Assembly: GCA_050692055.1 (NCBI GenBank)
Contig: JBOGTC010000068.1
Span: 1-21,858 of the forward strand
Length of the DNA: 21,858 nt
Reading direction: 5' to 3'
Source of the DNA: JBOGTC01 sp050692055
GTDB lineage: Bacteria > Chloroflexota > Limnocylindria > QHBO01
A program made the position numbers and the translations under genes. A model generated the notes under the pieces. It searched no databases, had not been told where the DNA came from, and saw nothing but the letters and a program-made list of their open reading frames with translations. Below are positions 7,652-14,694 of this stretch, in pieces. How positions within the stretch are numbered: the first letter of the stretch is position 1; each line of letters begins with the position of its first letter.

Positions 7652-8472
7652 GGGTCACCTTCTGGGGCACGCGCGGCTCGCTGGCGAGCCCGGGACCGGA
7701 GACCGTGCGCTACGGTGGCAATACCGCCTGTGTGGAGGTCCGCGACTCGTCCGGCGGCCTCATCGTGCTCGATGCCGGTACCGGCATTCGGCGCCTCGGC
7801 GCCTCCCTCGGCGACGCGCGCGCGATCCACCTCTTCCTCACCCATCTCCACCTCGACCACCTGCAGGGTCTCGGGTTCTTTGCGCCCCTCTTCCGGCCCG
7901 AGGTCGAGGTCCACATCTGGGGCCCGCCGTCACCGCGCGCTGATCTCGCAGCGCGCCTGAACCGCTATCTTTCACCGCCGTTGTTCCCGGTTCGGCTCAA
8001 AGAGCTCGGCTCGCGGGTGACCCTGCACCCGGCACCGATGCAGCCCATCAGGGTCGGCGATGTCGAGGTGGTGGCCGAGCTGATCGTGCATCCGGGTCCG
8101 ACGGTCGGCTACCGGCTCAGCGAGGGTGACCGGGCCGTTGCATATCTGCCCGACCACGAACCGGCGCTCGGAGCTCGCCGCTTTCCGGAGTCGCCGGAGT
8201 GGACATCGGGCTATGCGCTGGCGCTCGGAGTCGACCTCCTCATCCACGACGCCCAGTACACGGCGGACGAGAGGTCCAGCCGGATCGGTTGGGGCCACAG
8301 TTCGCTCGACGAGGCGGTCGCCTTCGCCGGAGCGGTCGGGGCGGCCGCCCTGGCGCCCTTCCACCACGACCCGACCCACAGCGATGCAGACCTTGACGCG
8401 CTCTTCCGCGCGATTCCGCCCGGACCCATCGAGCTCGTGCCGGCCGCCGAGGGCATGAGCGTGGACATCTGA
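7648..8472 (+). CDS. MBL-fold metal-dependent hydrolase
   Basis: 274 residues starting at a GTG inside GTGA, overlapping the PAS gene. It begins MRVTFWGTRGSLASPGP; the metal motif is THLHLDH (65-71), with later metal ligands likely in YLPDHEP, LLIHDAQYT and FHHDPTHSD. This is the branch of metallo-beta-lactamase-fold proteins related to cyclic-nucleotide phosphodiesterase and PhnP/RNase Z-like enzymes; such genes often stand beside PAS or response-regulator genes. It lacks the layout of ETHE1 persulfide dioxygenases, so a direct sulfur reaction is not indicated. It is the last gene of the operon, followed by a hairpin at 8499. Confidence 0.85.
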   Translation: MRVTFWGTRGSLASPGPETVRYGGNTACVEVRDSSGGLIVLDAGTGIRRLGASLGDARAIHLFLTHLHLDHLQGLGFFAPLFRPEVEVHIWGPPSPRADLAARLNRYLSPPLFPVRLKELGSRVTLHPAPMQPIRVGDVEVVAELIVHPGPTVGYRLSEGDRAVAYLPDHEPALGARRFPESPEWTSGYALALGVDLLIHDAQYTADERSSRIGWGHSSLDEAVAFAGAVGAAALAPFHHDPTHSDADLDALFRAIPPGPIELVPAAEGMSVDI

Positions 8473-8498
8473 GCTGCCGTCGCCTGCCGCGCGGCTGG

Positions 8499-8516
8499 TC
8501 AGCGTCTCCACGCTGA
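8499..8516 (+). terminator. Hairpin after the sulfur operon
   Basis: TCAGCGT, a CTCC loop and ACGCTGA form a perfect 7-bp stem 26 bases after the MBL-fold stop. No T tract follows, so it is a factor-dependent or weak terminator at best. Confidence 0.45.
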
Positions 8517-8520
8517 GCAG

Positions 8521-8739
8521 ATGCCAGACCTGGCGGGCGCCGCATCGGGCGTCCCTGCCTTGACGGTCGAGATGTACGCTGCCGTCATGCGACCGGCGAT
8601 GGTCAGTGACGATGTCGAGTTCCGCCGCGTCCCGTACGACGTGGAGGCGACATCCCGGGCGGTGCTCGAGTCGGAGCTACCAGACGAGTTCGCCAGCCAG
8701 CTGCGCGAGGCCCGTGGCTACGTGCCGGTCACGAGGTAG
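8521..8739 (+). CDS. Small hypothetical protein or gene fragment
   Basis: The frame encodes 72 residues; a shorter start at 8587 would give 50. The C-terminal half is protein-like and charged (RRVPYDVEATSRAVLESELP, then DEFASQLREARG). No ribosome site is clear before either ATG. Its last bases overlap the convergent OsmC-like gene. No family recognised; it could be the tail of a lost gene. Confidence 0.35.
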   Translation: MPDLAGAASGVPALTVEMYAAVMRPAMVSDDVEFRRVPYDVEATSRAVLESELPDEFASQLREARGYVPVTR

Positions 8740-9244
8740 GCGAGCGCACCAAACCCGCGGCAGCCAGGTCAACGGGCCACTCGGCGCCGTTCACTCGGAG
8801 GGTCACGGTGAGGTCGGCTGCTCGCGCCGCCATTCGCGTAATCGTTCCGGTGCGTAGTGCGCGCCCGACGATGCCTCGCACCCGCGCCCCTGGCGCCTCG
8901 GTCTCGAGGTCGATCTCGACATGGACCGCGCTGATCACCGGAGGGTCGTCGCTGCGGTCAGCCGCCAGGTGAAGCCACAGGCTGCGGAACTCGACGTGGG
9001 CGCCATCGGCCACCCAGCGCAGGTTGCGCACGAAGCAGCCTGCCATGCCTGCCAAGAGGGCTTCGACGGGACTGGGGCCATCGTTGGTGTCGTCGGGGGA
9101 CGCATTCAGCAGACCGTCCCAGAGCATGCCATGCGCCTGGGTCCGACCGCCCGGCGTCGCATCGACGTCCAGCAGATAGACCGGCGGTGACGGCGGGCGG
9201 CGACGGACGACACGCACGGGCGGCTTGGTCAGCTGCGGCGCCAT
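8729..9244 (-). CDS. OsmC-like protein lacking the second cysteine
   Basis: 171 residues. The core SPVEALLAGMAGCFVRNLRW matches the first Cys helix of OsmC proteins (C70). At the second Cys site the sequence reads GRALRTGTITRMAA, with no cysteine, so a classic thiol peroxidase cycle is unlikely. It may bind a ligand, use one Cys, or be decaying. The N-terminus VYLLDVDATPGGRTQAHGM is a normal OsmC beta sheet. GGTGG lies upstream of the ATG; the preceding small frame on the same strand overlaps its start. The other OsmC gene (6702-7211) keeps both cysteines. Confidence 0.78.
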   Translation of the reverse strand: MAPQLTKPPVRVVRRRPPSPPVYLLDVDATPGGRTQAHGMLWDGLLNASPDDTNDGPSPVEALLAGMAGCFVRNLRWVADGAHVEFRSLWLHLAADRSDDPPVISAVHVEIDLETEAPGARVRGIVGRALRTGTITRMAARAADLTVTLRVNGAEWPVDLAAAGLVRSPTS

Positions 9245-9357
9245 TGGGCCACCTGCACCGCGCTTGGGATGCCACCGGCGCTGACGACCTCGGCGAGGCC
9301 GATCGGCCCAAGGCCGACTACCACGTGGAGTTCTGCGTCAGCCCCAGTCATCGCCAT
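9229..9357 (-). pseudogene. Short frame with Rossmann N-terminus (dehydrogenase/epimerase fragment)
   Basis: 42 codons starting MAMTGADAELHVVVGLGPIG, the first strand and glycine loop of NAD-dependent epimerase-type proteins, then losing similarity after about 22 residues and ending inside the OsmC-like gene. There is no proper ribosome site. A similar fragment (LHAVVGVGPIGRAV) occurs at about 20.06-20.11 kb. I read it as the broken start of a lost gene. Confidence 0.4.
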
Positions 9358-9386
9358 CCGCCACTCTGGCTCGGAGCACGACCGGG

Positions 9387-9812
9387 TCACGCATCCGGGC
9401 CGACGTCTGGATCCCTGAGCAGGACCCGGAGCAGGTCGAGGGAGCTGAGGACCCCGATTGGCATGTCCTCGTCGTCGACAACCACCAGGCGGTGGATATG
9501 CCGCGTCACCATCAGCTGGGCGGCGCGCGACACGGTGGTGCCGGTGTGAACGGTGACGGCGGGCGTGGTCATCAGGTGCCGGACGAGCATCCGCTCCCAG
9601 TTTCCACTGATCATCCCGCTCGATCGGGCGACCATCAGGTCCGTTTGGCTGATCACGCCGACGGTCGCGTTGCCGCTGACGACCGGAAGCCCCGAGACGT
9701 GGTAGGTCTTGAGCAGGCGCTCGGCCTCGCCGGCCTGAGCATCGGCTCCGATGACGACGGGGTCGATGGTCATCAGGTTGCCGACCCGAAGGTCGCTCGT
9801 TGCGGTGGTCAT
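9387..9812 (-). CDS. CBS-domain pair protein
   Basis: 141 residues with two CBS domains in tandem: VGNLMTIDPVVIGADAQAGE to VVSGNATVGVISQTDLM, then VRHLMTTPAVTVHTGTTVSR to RLVVVDDEDMPIGVLSSLDL. Such stand-alone pairs bind adenine nucleotides and act as energy or redox sensors for a partner. The start at 9812 has AGGAG 6 bases upstream; a longer upstream frame is Arg-rich and unlikely. Transcribed divergently from the mini-protein at 9995. Confidence 0.88.
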   Translation of the reverse strand: MTTATSDLRVGNLMTIDPVVIGADAQAGEAERLLKTYHVSGLPVVSGNATVGVISQTDLMVARSSGMISGNWERMLVRHLMTTPAVTVHTGTTVSRAAQLMVTRHIHRLVVVDDEDMPIGVLSSLDLLRVLLRDPDVGPDA

Positions 9813-9994
9813 GGTGGCTCCTCGCGACTGGCATCTCCGACCTTGTCGCCTGCATGCTCGCCCGGCCTCGCCATCGGATCGAGGGCCACATGGCACCTGT
9901 CCATCGGTCCGATGCGCCCTACCCAGTCGCTCGTGAGCGGACGAGCATCCCTCCCATCGATGCCAGCGTGCTGGCTCAACCAGGGAGGTGTGGC

Positions 9995-10208
9995 ATGACC
10001 GTCTTCGGAGCTGAGCGGAGCGGGGCTGGGGAGCGGCGGACCCGCGTCATCGGCGACCGCCTCGCGTGCTGGCGGATCGGCCCGGTCGACCTCGACAGAT
10101 GCCGAGTGCCCTTATCTCCTGCGGCTGGAGGTCGCGGGGACGCCGCCCTCGGGAGAGGTGGTATGCGCACACGCACATCCGGAGGCGGAGATCGCGTTCC
10201 CGTGGTGA
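9995..10208 (+). pseudogene. Cys/His-rich small protein with a frameshift
   Basis: GGGAGGT sits 6 bases before an ATG that opens MTVFGAERSGAGERRTRVIG and GDRLACWRIGPVDLDRC. Near 10098-10105 the protein-like reading moves to another frame: ECPYLLRLEVAGTPPSGEVV, then CAHAHPEAEIAFPW and a TGA at 10206-10208. One extra base explains it. The restored product (about 70 residues) would have several Cys plus CAHAH, which looks like a zinc- or metal-binding mini-protein. Family not recognised. The strong ribosome site supports a real gene, the frame break lowers certainty. Confidence 0.45.
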
Positions 10209-10233
10209 GCGCGACACGGCGCGGCGCGTTCAC

Positions 10234-10320
10234 TCAAGCAGACTGGAGTTGCTCGGCCGAGACGTTATCCCGCAGCTGCGTGGGGTCGTCGCGGCCGATC
10301 CACGGCAGATCACCAGCTGA
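10234..10320 (+). pseudogene. Orphan C-terminal gene fragment
   Basis: A 28-codon frame with no usable start reads SSRLELLGRDVIPQLRGVVA and ends at TGA 10318-10320. The LGRDVIPQLR pattern resembles the last helix of luciferase-like flavin monooxygenases, but the match is short. It looks like the tail of a gene whose body has been deleted. Confidence 0.3.
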
Positions 10321-10370
10321 TGACCTTCGGCCGAGTAAGACAGGGCCGACTGGCAGTGGAGGAGGCCGTT

Positions 10371-10389
10371 CTTGATCCTCAGGATCAAG
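10371..10389. promoter_or_regulatory. 19-bp palindrome upstream of the alcohol dehydrogenase
   Basis: CTTGATCCT, one central C, then AGGATCAAG: a perfect 9-bp dyad ending 71 bases before the ATG at 10461. The symmetry and position suit a dimeric repressor or activator site. No regulator gene is adjacent. Confidence 0.45.
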
Positions 10390-10460
10390 CCACCGCCGGT
10401 CCGATTGCGGCGGTTGTCACCTGCGCCAGGACGGCGCGGATTGAGAGGAGAGAGATCACG

Positions 10461-11567
10461 ATGGTCATTGCAGCACGCGACATCGAGGGGCCTGCTCGTG
10501 AGGCTCCCACGATGCGCGCCGCGGTCTTCCACGCGCCGGACGACATCCGCGTCGAGGACGTCCCGCGCCCGCGACCCGGTCCGGGCGAGGCGCTGATCCG
10601 CATCACCTTGACGACAATCTGCGGGACGGACGTCCATATCCTCAAGGGCGAGTATCAGGTCGAGCCGGACCTGACCGTGGGCCACGAGCCGGTCGGCGTG
10701 ATCGAGGAGCTCGGACCCGGAATCACCGGCTACGAGGTCGGCGAGCGGGTGCTGGTGGGAGCCATCACGCCGTGCGGCCAGTGCCACGCCTGCCTCAGCG
10801 GCAAGCTCAGCCAATGCGGCCACGGCTCCGGCTACGAGGCAATCGGCGGCTGGCGCTTCGGCAACACGATCAACGGCGCGCAGGCCGAGTACCTGCTGGT
10901 GCCCTTCGCCCAGGCCAACCTGGCCAAGATCCCCGAGGCGCTGACCGACGAGCAGGTGGTGCTGCTGGCCGACATCGCGTCGACCGGCTTCTCGGGCGCC
11001 GAGTCCGGCAAGGTCCGCATCGGCGACTCGGTGGTCGTCTTCGCGCAGGGCCCGATCGGGCTGTGCGCGACCGCCGGAGCCAAGCTGATGGGCGCGGCGA
11101 CAGTCATCGGCGTCGAGGGCGATCCGAACCGCCAGGCGATGGCGCGCCAGATGGGTGCCGACATCGTGCTCGATCCGGCGAAGGACGACGTGGTGGCCGA
11201 GGTCAAGCGCATCACCGGCGGCGGCGCTGACGTGGCGATCGAGGCGCTCGGTCTGCAGGAGACGTTCGAGAGCGCGCTGCGATCCATCCGCCCCGGCGGG
11301 ATGCTGTCCAGCCTGGGCGTGTACTCGGGCAAGCTGCAGATGCCGTACGACGCCTTCGCCGCGGGGCTCGGCGATCACACGATCGTCACCACCCTCTGCC
11401 CGGGCGGCAAGGAGCGCATGGAGCGGCTGATGAAGATGGTGGCCGCGGGCCGCTTCGACCCGACGCCGCTCATCACCCATCGCTTCTCACTCGAGGAGAT
11501 CGGCGAGGCCTATCGGGTCTTCAGCAATCGGCTGGATGGTGTGCTGAAGGTCGCCATCCGCCCGTAA
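10461..11567 (+). CDS. Zinc-dependent alcohol dehydrogenase (MDR family)
   Basis: 368 residues. The start is the ATG after GAGAGGAGAG; the frame is open upstream but not protein-like. Catalytic zinc ligands: C54 (ICGTDVH), H75/E76 (GHEP) and an Asp in LLADIASTGF. Structural zinc: C105, C108, C111, C119 in CGQCHACLSGKLSQC. The nucleotide-binding loop is FAQGPIGLCA, followed by VIGVEGDPNRQ; the acidic residue favours NAD. The order matches secondary-alcohol (isopropanol-type) dehydrogenases that interconvert small alcohols and ketones or aldehydes in the cytoplasm. The palindrome at 10371 may control it. A GC-rich hairpin follows the stop. Confidence 0.93.
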   Translation: MVIAARDIEGPAREAPTMRAAVFHAPDDIRVEDVPRPRPGPGEALIRITLTTICGTDVHILKGEYQVEPDLTVGHEPVGVIEELGPGITGYEVGERVLVGAITPCGQCHACLSGKLSQCGHGSGYEAIGGWRFGNTINGAQAEYLLVPFAQANLAKIPEALTDEQVVLLADIASTGFSGAESGKVRIGDSVVVFAQGPIGLCATAGAKLMGAATVIGVEGDPNRQAMARQMGADIVLDPAKDDVVAEVKRITGGGADVAIEALGLQETFESALRSIRPGGMLSSLGVYSGKLQMPYDAFAAGLGDHTIVTTLCPGGKERMERLMKMVAAGRFDPTPLITHRFSLEEIGEAYRVFSNRLDGVLKVAIRP

Positions 11568-11582
11568 GGCGTGACGTGGGTC

Positions 11583-11613
11583 GGGCCGGCCATTCGATCG
11601 GCCGCTCCGGCCC
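11583..11613 (+). terminator. GC-rich hairpin after the alcohol dehydrogenase
   Basis: GGGCCGG (11583-11589) pairs with CCGGCCC (11607-11613); the loop holds a nested GGCC/GGCC pair around ATTCGATC. No T run follows. Placed 15 bases after the stop, it likely ends or stabilises that transcript. Confidence 0.4.
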
Positions 11614-11731
11614 CCTGCCCGCGACGGCAACCGAGTGCCAGTCGGCCCTCTGACGAGGTGACGGCCGGCCCTCCGATCGACAGCCCGCGAGCGATAGAGT
11701 CACGGGCAAGGATCAACCGAAGGAGCGAGGA

Positions 11732-12313
11732 ATGCTAGTCGTCGACCGTTGGCACCAGCTGGCCATTGCTGGCCTGCGCATCGTGGTGGGGGTCATCTTC
11801 CTGTGGGCGGGGCTCGAGAAGCTCCTGGCCCCCGAGCCGTTCAGCGCGGCCGGCTTCCTCCAGTTCGCCACCGGCGGCTCGCTCGGATGGCCGTTCGTCA
11901 GCGGCGAGGTGGCCGAAGGCACGATCTTCAACCCGACCCACGACTTCTGGGCGGGGATGGCAGCCAACGACGGGGCGATGGGCGTCATCAACTTCATCGT
12001 GCCGTTCGGCCAGATCGGCATCGGCATCGGCCTGGTCCTGGGCCTGCTCACCCGCTTCGGGGCTGCGATGGGCACGCTGATGATGCTCGGCTTCTTCGTC
12101 GCCGCCTGGGAGTTCGAGTTCGGGATCGTCAATCAGCACCTGACCTACGCGCTGGTCACCGCCTTCCTCGGCTACATCGGCGCGGGGAACTACGTCGGCC
12201 TGGATCGAGAGCTCGGTGAGCGGGTCTCGCCGGCCATCCGGCGCTGGCTGCTCTCCGGCGACCCCAACGTGGCGGCCGGCACCCAGGCTCGGCCGTCGCC
12301 CGCCGGCGCCTGA
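11732..12313 (+). CDS. DoxX-family membrane protein
   Basis: 193 residues with four hydrophobic segments (about 8-28, 88-102, 104-126, 134-152). LRIVVGVIFLWAGLEKLLAP is the classic DoxX first helix with the conserved GxxKL-like end; later GIGIGLVLGLLTRFGAAMGT is the second pair. DoxX/DoxD proteins are linked to quinone-dependent thiosulfate oxidation or to redox stress complexes. A link with the sulfur operon 3 kb upstream is possible but not shown. AAGGAG lies 6 bases before the ATG. The stop overlaps the start of the cupin gene (TGATG). Confidence 0.88.
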   Translation: MLVVDRWHQLAIAGLRIVVGVIFLWAGLEKLLAPEPFSAAGFLQFATGGSLGWPFVSGEVAEGTIFNPTHDFWAGMAANDGAMGVINFIVPFGQIGIGIGLVLGLLTRFGAAMGTLMMLGFFVAAWEFEFGIVNQHLTYALVTAFLGYIGAGNYVGLDRELGERVSPAIRRWLLSGDPNVAAGTQARPSPAGA

Positions 12314-12696
12314 TGACCCCACATCCCAGTCAGGTCGCCATCGTCGAGGCGGCCCGCGCCAACCAGGCCTTCGGGCGCGTGGTCATGACCGGTGATCACC
12401 AGCAGGTGGTGCTGATGACCATCCCGCCGGGAGGGGAGATCGGGGAAGAGGTCCACCCGGCCACCGATCAGGCGCTCTTGTTCGTCGACGGCCAGGGTAA
12501 GGCGCAGCTGGACGGCGACACGAGTCCGGTTCGTGCGAACGATCTCGTGCTCGTCTGTGCCGGGACCCGCCACAACTTCGTGAACACCGGGCCGGAACCG
12601 CTGCGGCTGATCACCGTGTACGCCCCGCCCCACCACCCGCCGGGCACAGTGCACGCCACTCGCGAAGAGGCCGAGGAGGCCGAGCGAGGCGGCTAG
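12313..12696 (+). CDS. Cupin-domain protein
   Basis: 127 residues forming one cupin barrel: VVLMTIPPGGEIGEEVHPAT (motif 1 with His), DQALLFVDGQGKAQLDGD, and VLVCAGTRHNFVNTG (motif 2 with His). The terminal HHPPGTVHATREEA is typical of a common small-cupin group. One metal site is likely; the substrate is unknown. It is translationally coupled to DoxX, suggesting a shared function. Confidence 0.87.
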   Translation: MTPHPSQVAIVEAARANQAFGRVVMTGDHQQVVLMTIPPGGEIGEEVHPATDQALLFVDGQGKAQLDGDTSPVRANDLVLVCAGTRHNFVNTGPEPLRLITVYAPPHHPPGTVHATREEAEEAERGG

Positions 12697-12782
12697 CTGC
12701 GGTCTGCGGTCCAGACAACGGGCCGTTCGACACGCTCGGAAGCGTCCATCTGGCGCTACCGCACGACCACTGTCGCGTCCAG

Positions 12783-12815
12783 CATGCCTCCCGGGAACCG
12801 AAGGTCGGAGGCATG
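12783..12815 (+). promoter_or_regulatory. Inverted repeat covering a GGAGG-ATG
   Basis: CATGCCTCC (12783-12791) and GGAGGCATG (12807-12815) are perfect 9-bp arms with a 15-base spacer. As RNA the hairpin would bury GGAGG and an ATG at 12813. The membrane-protein gene probably starts later, at 12890, so this may instead be an operator or a leader control element. Confidence 0.4.
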
Positions 12816-12889
12816 ACATGACCGCGGTACAGCCAGACATGCTGCAGGAGTCGACCTACATGGTCGGTCGGGTGCGAAGGAGGACTCGG

Positions 12890-13231
12890 ATGGAAGGGGT
12901 CATCGAAACGGTGGCGAGTGGCATGGGCAATACGGTGGGCTTCTTGGCCGAGACCGGGGTGCTCTTCGCCATCTTCGCCGTGCTGTGGGTCGCTTTCGGC
13001 GCGGCGCTGATCTGGAGCCAGGGCAGCCTGGACGCCGCCTGGGCTTGGGTGCGCAGCCTGCCCCTCATCGTGCAGGGCGTCGTATGGCTGCTGTTCCTGC
13101 CGGTGATGTTCGGTCTGTGGGTGTGGGAGGCGAGCTGGCCGGTGATCCTCCGCCTGGTGCTCATCGTCGGCGTCGCCGGCTGGAACCTGATCGTGTTTCT
13201 GCCCCGTGCGCTGCAGGCGGTGCGGCCGTAG
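12890..13231 (+). CDS. Small membrane protein, unknown function
   Basis: 113 residues from the ATG at 12890, which has AAGGAGG 6 bases upstream; an in-frame ATG at 12818 has weaker support. Three hydrophobic segments (about 20-42, 57-80, 84-106) with many Trp. No enzymatic motif. Family not recognised. It precedes another membrane protein by 28 bases, likely the same transcript. Confidence 0.75.
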   Translation: MEGVIETVASGMGNTVGFLAETGVLFAIFAVLWVAFGAALIWSQGSLDAAWAWVRSLPLIVQGVVWLLFLPVMFGLWVWEASWPVILRLVLIVGVAGWNLIVFLPRALQAVRP

Positions 13232-13259
13232 CGCCTGGCAGAGATCGCGGAGGCAGCGA

Positions 13260-13715
13260 ATGCATCGCGGGACCGCCACCGTCACGCCGCCCGCCCCTCG
13301 GCGGGCGGCGTGGAGCGGTGCGTTGACCGCCCGTCTGGCGGCGCTTATCCCGGCGCGCCGGCGAGCGACAGCGCTGTTGGTCATCAAGGCGCTGCACACC
13401 GTCATCTTCGCCTCAGTCGGCGCGGCTATCGGCCTGTTCGTTCTCGACGGCCTGCGCCGGCGACCGGGACGGCGCGCGGCGGGGGCGCTCGGGATCGTGC
13501 TCGCCGAATCCGCGGTCTACCTCAGCAACAACCAGGTCTGTCCGTTGACTCCGCTGGCCACCGAGCTCGGCGCGGCGCGCGGCTCGGTGGCCGACATCTT
13601 CCTGCCCGACTGGTTCGCCCGGCGCATCCCGTTGTTGGGCACGAGCGCGCTGCTGGTGGGCCTGGTCCTCAACCTCCGCGCCTGGCAGGACCGCCGGGCG
13701 GGGCGCGACGCCTGA
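13260..13715 (+). CDS. Conserved-looking membrane protein
   Basis: 151 residues. GGAGG 7 bases upstream sets the start. An Arg/Pro-rich N-terminus precedes KALHTVIFASVGAAIGLFVL (membrane helix), a second helix near AAGALGIVLAESAVYL, then NNQVCPLTPLATELGAARGS, ADIFLPDWFARRIPLLG and a last helix SALLVGLVLNLRAW. The CPLTPLA and FLPDWFARRIP motifs look conserved, but I cannot name the family. Probably in one transcript with the gene before it. Confidence 0.75.
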   Translation: MHRGTATVTPPAPRRAAWSGALTARLAALIPARRRATALLVIKALHTVIFASVGAAIGLFVLDGLRRRPGRRAAGALGIVLAESAVYLSNNQVCPLTPLATELGAARGSVADIFLPDWFARRIPLLGTSALLVGLVLNLRAWQDRRAGRDA

Positions 13716-13774
13716 GACCGCTCCATCGGCCTTCTCGCATCTCTGGCACGGAGAAACTTCGAGCGATCCGCCGC

Positions 13775-14275
13775 CTACCGCGGCTCGAGCAGCTTCGCAA
13801 GGAGCCGGAGCAATGTGCGCCCCTCGCTCTTGGTGAGGCGTGCGAGGTTCGCCTCGTTCACCGCCACGGCCTTCGGCACGAGTTCATCGCGCAGCGCGCG
13901 GCCGCGATCGGTAAGGCAGATGCGGCTGATCCGACGGTCGGCAGGATCGGGTGCGCGGGTCACCAGCCCGTCGCGCACCATGCGGTCGATCGTCCGCACC
14001 ATCGTCGGTGGCTCGATCGCCACCACGCGCGCCAACTCGGCCTGGCTCATGCCGTCGCGGGCCCAGAGGAAGAGCAGGACTGCCCACTGACCGATGCCGA
14101 CACCGTGCGGCCGCGTCTCATCCCCGAGCTCCTGGGCAAACGAGCGAGCCACCCGGTTGATCATGTAGCCGAGGCTTTCTTCGATCACGAACTCGCGCGT
14201 GCGAGGTGCGCCCGCGCCGCGCACCGGACGATGATCCGCCTCGCTCGCCCGCAGTCGGACCGACCAGCGGCTCAT
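13775..14275 (-). CDS. MarR-family transcriptional regulator
   Basis: 166 residues. After a basic N-terminus, EESLGYMINRVARSFAQEL starts the dimerisation helix; MSQAELARVVAIEPPTMVRT is the winged helix-turn-helix, then DRMVRDGLVTRAPDPADRRI with the conserved DxR wing. C-terminal helices complete dimerisation. The ATG at 14275 overlaps the stop of a 25-codon upstream frame (ATGA). MarR proteins usually respond to phenolic ligands or oxidants; the nearby flavin reductase operon on the same strand is a likely target. No Cys-based sensor is visible. Confidence 0.88.
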   Translation of the reverse strand: MSRWSVRLRASEADHRPVRGAGAPRTREFVIEESLGYMINRVARSFAQELGDETRPHGVGIGQWAVLLFLWARDGMSQAELARVVAIEPPTMVRTIDRMVRDGLVTRAPDPADRRISRICLTDRGRALRDELVPKAVAVNEANLARLTKSEGRTLLRLLAKLLEPR

Positions 14276-14349
14276 GCTTCCGGCGCCTCGACGTCGGCGA
14301 CCCGACGGCCGGCGTCGTGCGCTGCGGCAATGTTGGACGTGGTGGTCAT
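14272..14349 (-). CDS. Short leader ORF coupled to MarR gene
   Basis: ATG at 14349, preceded by AAAGGTGA at 8 bases, reads 25 codons (MTTTSNIAAAHDAGRRV) and stops at 14272 with its TGA inside the MarR start (ATGA). The ribosome site is better than that of MarR itself, so MarR translation may depend on this ORF. It may also mark the true MarR N-terminus with a frameshift. Confidence 0.4.
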   Translation of the reverse strand: MTTTSNIAAAHDAGRRVADVEAPEA

Positions 14350-14421
14350 GGACCGTGTCACCTTTCGTTAGCCTACTATCTGATCACGCTCTGCACGACG
14401 CCCGGCCCACGTGGCCCGCCA

Positions 14422-14664
14422 TCAGCGTCCCTCCGTCCGGGCCCGCCGGGGCGCGCCCCCGGTGCCCCTCATGAGCCGGGCGACCCGTGCGTGCTGCCAC
14501 ATCAGGATTCCTGACGCGACGAGCATCGGTGCGACGACGAATCGCAGCGCCTGGCCGATGTCGGCGTCGCCGAGTGGGGTGAACACGATCGCCAGCAGGA
14601 TGACGCCCGCGGCGATGTGAAGTGCGCGCTCTACGTCCCGGAGCAGCTTGCCGGTCAGCGACAT
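14422..14664 (-). CDS. Small two-helix membrane protein
   Basis: 80 residues. AAGGAG lies 8 bases upstream. Helix 1 is ALHIAAGVILLAIVFTP; helix 2 is ALRFVVAPMLVASGILMW; the tail is basic. It starts 30 bases after the flavin reductase stop, so it is likely co-transcribed and could be a membrane partner of that enzyme. Family not recognised. Confidence 0.68.
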   Translation of the reverse strand: MSLTGKLLRDVERALHIAAGVILLAIVFTPLGDADIGQALRFVVAPMLVASGILMWQHARVARLMRGTGGAPRRARTEGR

Positions 14665-14694
14665 CCGTCCGACTCCTTGGCTTACCGTCGCGGA

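Noticed and set aside
7648..8472. ETHE1-type persulfide dioxygenase in the sulfur operon
   Set aside because: The start MRVTFWGTRGS and overall layout match the phosphodiesterase/PhnP-like branch of the MBL fold instead.
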